Part shown: positions 61,194 through 64,000 of the stretch, piece after piece
Layout of the letters: each line of letters starts with the position of its first letter
Position numbering within the stretch: the first letter of the stretch is position 1
DNA from: Deltaproteobacteria bacterium
GTDB lineage: Bacteria; Myxococcota_A; UBA9160; SZUA-336
Direction: 5' to 3'
Length of the DNA stretch: 64,000 bases
Assembly (NCBI GenBank): GCA_029261925.1
Contig: JAJDAJ010000026.1
Span: 21,353 to 85,352 of the forward strand
Notes under the pieces: model-generated
What the model saw: the letters and a program-made list of their open reading frames with translations, nothing else
Told to the model about the DNA's origin: nothing
The model's database searches: none
Program-made: the position numbers and the translations under genes

Positions 61194-61508
61194 ATGTACG
61201 CGGTGGTCCGGACAGGTGGCAAGCAGCTCCGCGTGGAGCCCGGTGACGTGGTCGATGTCGAGCGACTCGACGGCGGCGCGGGCGACTCGATCGAGCTCGG
61301 CGAGGTGCTGATGGTCGGCGACGATGCCGGCTCGCGGCGCATCGGCCAGCCGCTGGTCGAGGGCGCGCGCGTGATCGCCACCGTCGAGGGCGACTCCGCG
61401 GGCCCGAAGATCAAGATCTTCAAGTACCGGCGCCGAAAGAGATACCGGCTGCGCCAGGGCCACCGGCAGCACTACACTCGCGTCCGCATCGACTCCATCG
61501 AGGTCTGA
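61194..61508 (+). CDS. rplU: 50S ribosomal protein L21
   Basis: Binds 23S rRNA in the large subunit. The 104-aa protein has the L21 signature MYAVVRTGGKQLRVEPGD and the basic IKIFKYRRRKRYRLRQGHRQHYTRVRI. It begins the classic rplU-rpmA-obgE-proB order. Confidence 0.97.
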   Translation: MYAVVRTGGKQLRVEPGDVVDVERLDGGAGDSIELGEVLMVGDDAGSRRIGQPLVEGARVIATVEGDSAGPKIKIFKYRRRKRYRLRQGHRQHYTRVRIDSIEV

Positions 61509-61511
61509 GCC

Positions 61512-61772
61512 ATGGCACACAAGAAGGGTCAGGGCAGCACCCGCAACGGCCGCGACAGCCAGGGCCAGCGCCGCGGCGTGAAGCGCTACGGCGGCGAGGA
61601 AGTGGCCGCGGGCAACATCCTCGTGCGCCAGCTCGGTACCCGCATCCACCCCGGACGCGGCGTGGGGCAGGGTCGCGACTACACCCTGTTCGCCCTCCGC
61701 GAGGGCTCGGTGCGCTACTACCAGAGCCGCAACCGCACCTTCGTCGCGATCGACGGCGGCGCGCAGGGCTGA
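61512..61772 (+). CDS. rpmA: 50S ribosomal protein L27
   Basis: The 86-aa protein has [24 protein letters not shown] and the [13 protein letters not shown] motif; its N-terminal tail reaches the peptidyl-transferase centre. It has no N-terminal extension of the type that needs cleavage in Firmicutes. It lies 3 bp after rplU. Confidence 0.98.
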   Translation: MAHKKGQGSTRNGRDSQGQRRGVKRYGGEEVAAGNILVRQLGTRIHPGRGVGQGRDYTLFALREGSVRYYQSRNRTFVAIDGGAQG

Positions 61773-63934
<2,162 letters not shown>

Positions 63935-64000
63935 CGTTCGCGGTCAGGGCCGGGTCGTGTCTCTGCCGCGATCCGGGACCCGACCGTACGTGGGGAGAGC

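Overview
The window is a dense, very GC-rich chromosomal segment of a Gram-negative bacterium. It carries PBP1A, type II secretion GspA/GspB, a MacA-type periplasmic adaptor and a proteobacterial class GN sortase system. Acyl-CoA and lipid catabolism genes (CaiB/BaiF transferase, enoyl-CoA hydratase, short-chain dehydrogenases, an F420-type LLM oxidoreductase) and dockerin-bearing secreted giants point to a deltaproteobacterial-type lineage (Myxococcota or Binatia-like). That placement is inference only; there is no rRNA or tRNA in the window.

Layout. 0-10 kb is mostly housekeeping: the 3' part of mrcA, a PYROXD2-like oxidoreductase, thyA-folA, a MATE exporter, hisE-hisG, an MBL hydrolase and truD. 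10.4-15.7 kb is a complete dedicated sortase system: histidine kinase and response regulator divergent from a VIT-VWA target protein and its sortase. 15-18 kb holds aroB, a DUF4336 protein and a RepA-like ATPase without a Walker A lysine. 18-22 kb is a minus-strand catabolic/sensory cluster (two SDRs, LLM oxidoreductase, leaderless-secretion-type substrate-binding protein). 22-26.7 kb is a MacAB-like exporter with two permeases. 27-31 kb has a carotenoid oxygenase, MarC and a CocE hydrolase. 31-36 kb has a small Ser-rich secreted protein behind tandem CRP-like sites and a 1357-aa LamG/metallopeptidase/dockerin protein. 36-41 kb is a CoA-transferase, enoyl-CoA hydratase and amidase run ending in gene debris. 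41.3-50 kb is the most distinctive block: a 2263-aa SpvB/RHS protein with an embedded dockerin-like module, a translationally coupled TPR protein and a sigma-54 enhancer-binding regulator. 50-58.8 kb has a hydrolase, a pseudo-peptidase, NUDIX, rhomboid, an RNA methyltransferase, gspB-gspA and a type II pantothenate kinase. 58.8-64 kb ends with an AMIN protein, an LhgO-like oxidase and rplU-rpmA-obgE-proB.

What stands out. The RHS gene and its neighbouring enhancer-binding protein gene each have a sigma-54 -24/-12 promoter of closely matching sequence, so the block looks like a self-contained, autoregulated surface/secreted-RHS module. Many genes have a TANNNT box only 6-10 nt before the start codon, which suggests widespread leaderless mRNAs. 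A 20-bp dispersed repeat supplies that box for at least two genes. Two intergenic spaces between convergent genes hold strong sigma-70-like promoters followed closely by terminators, which makes them candidate small RNAs. Nothing resembling a CRISPR array, insertion sequence, tRNA or rRNA was seen.
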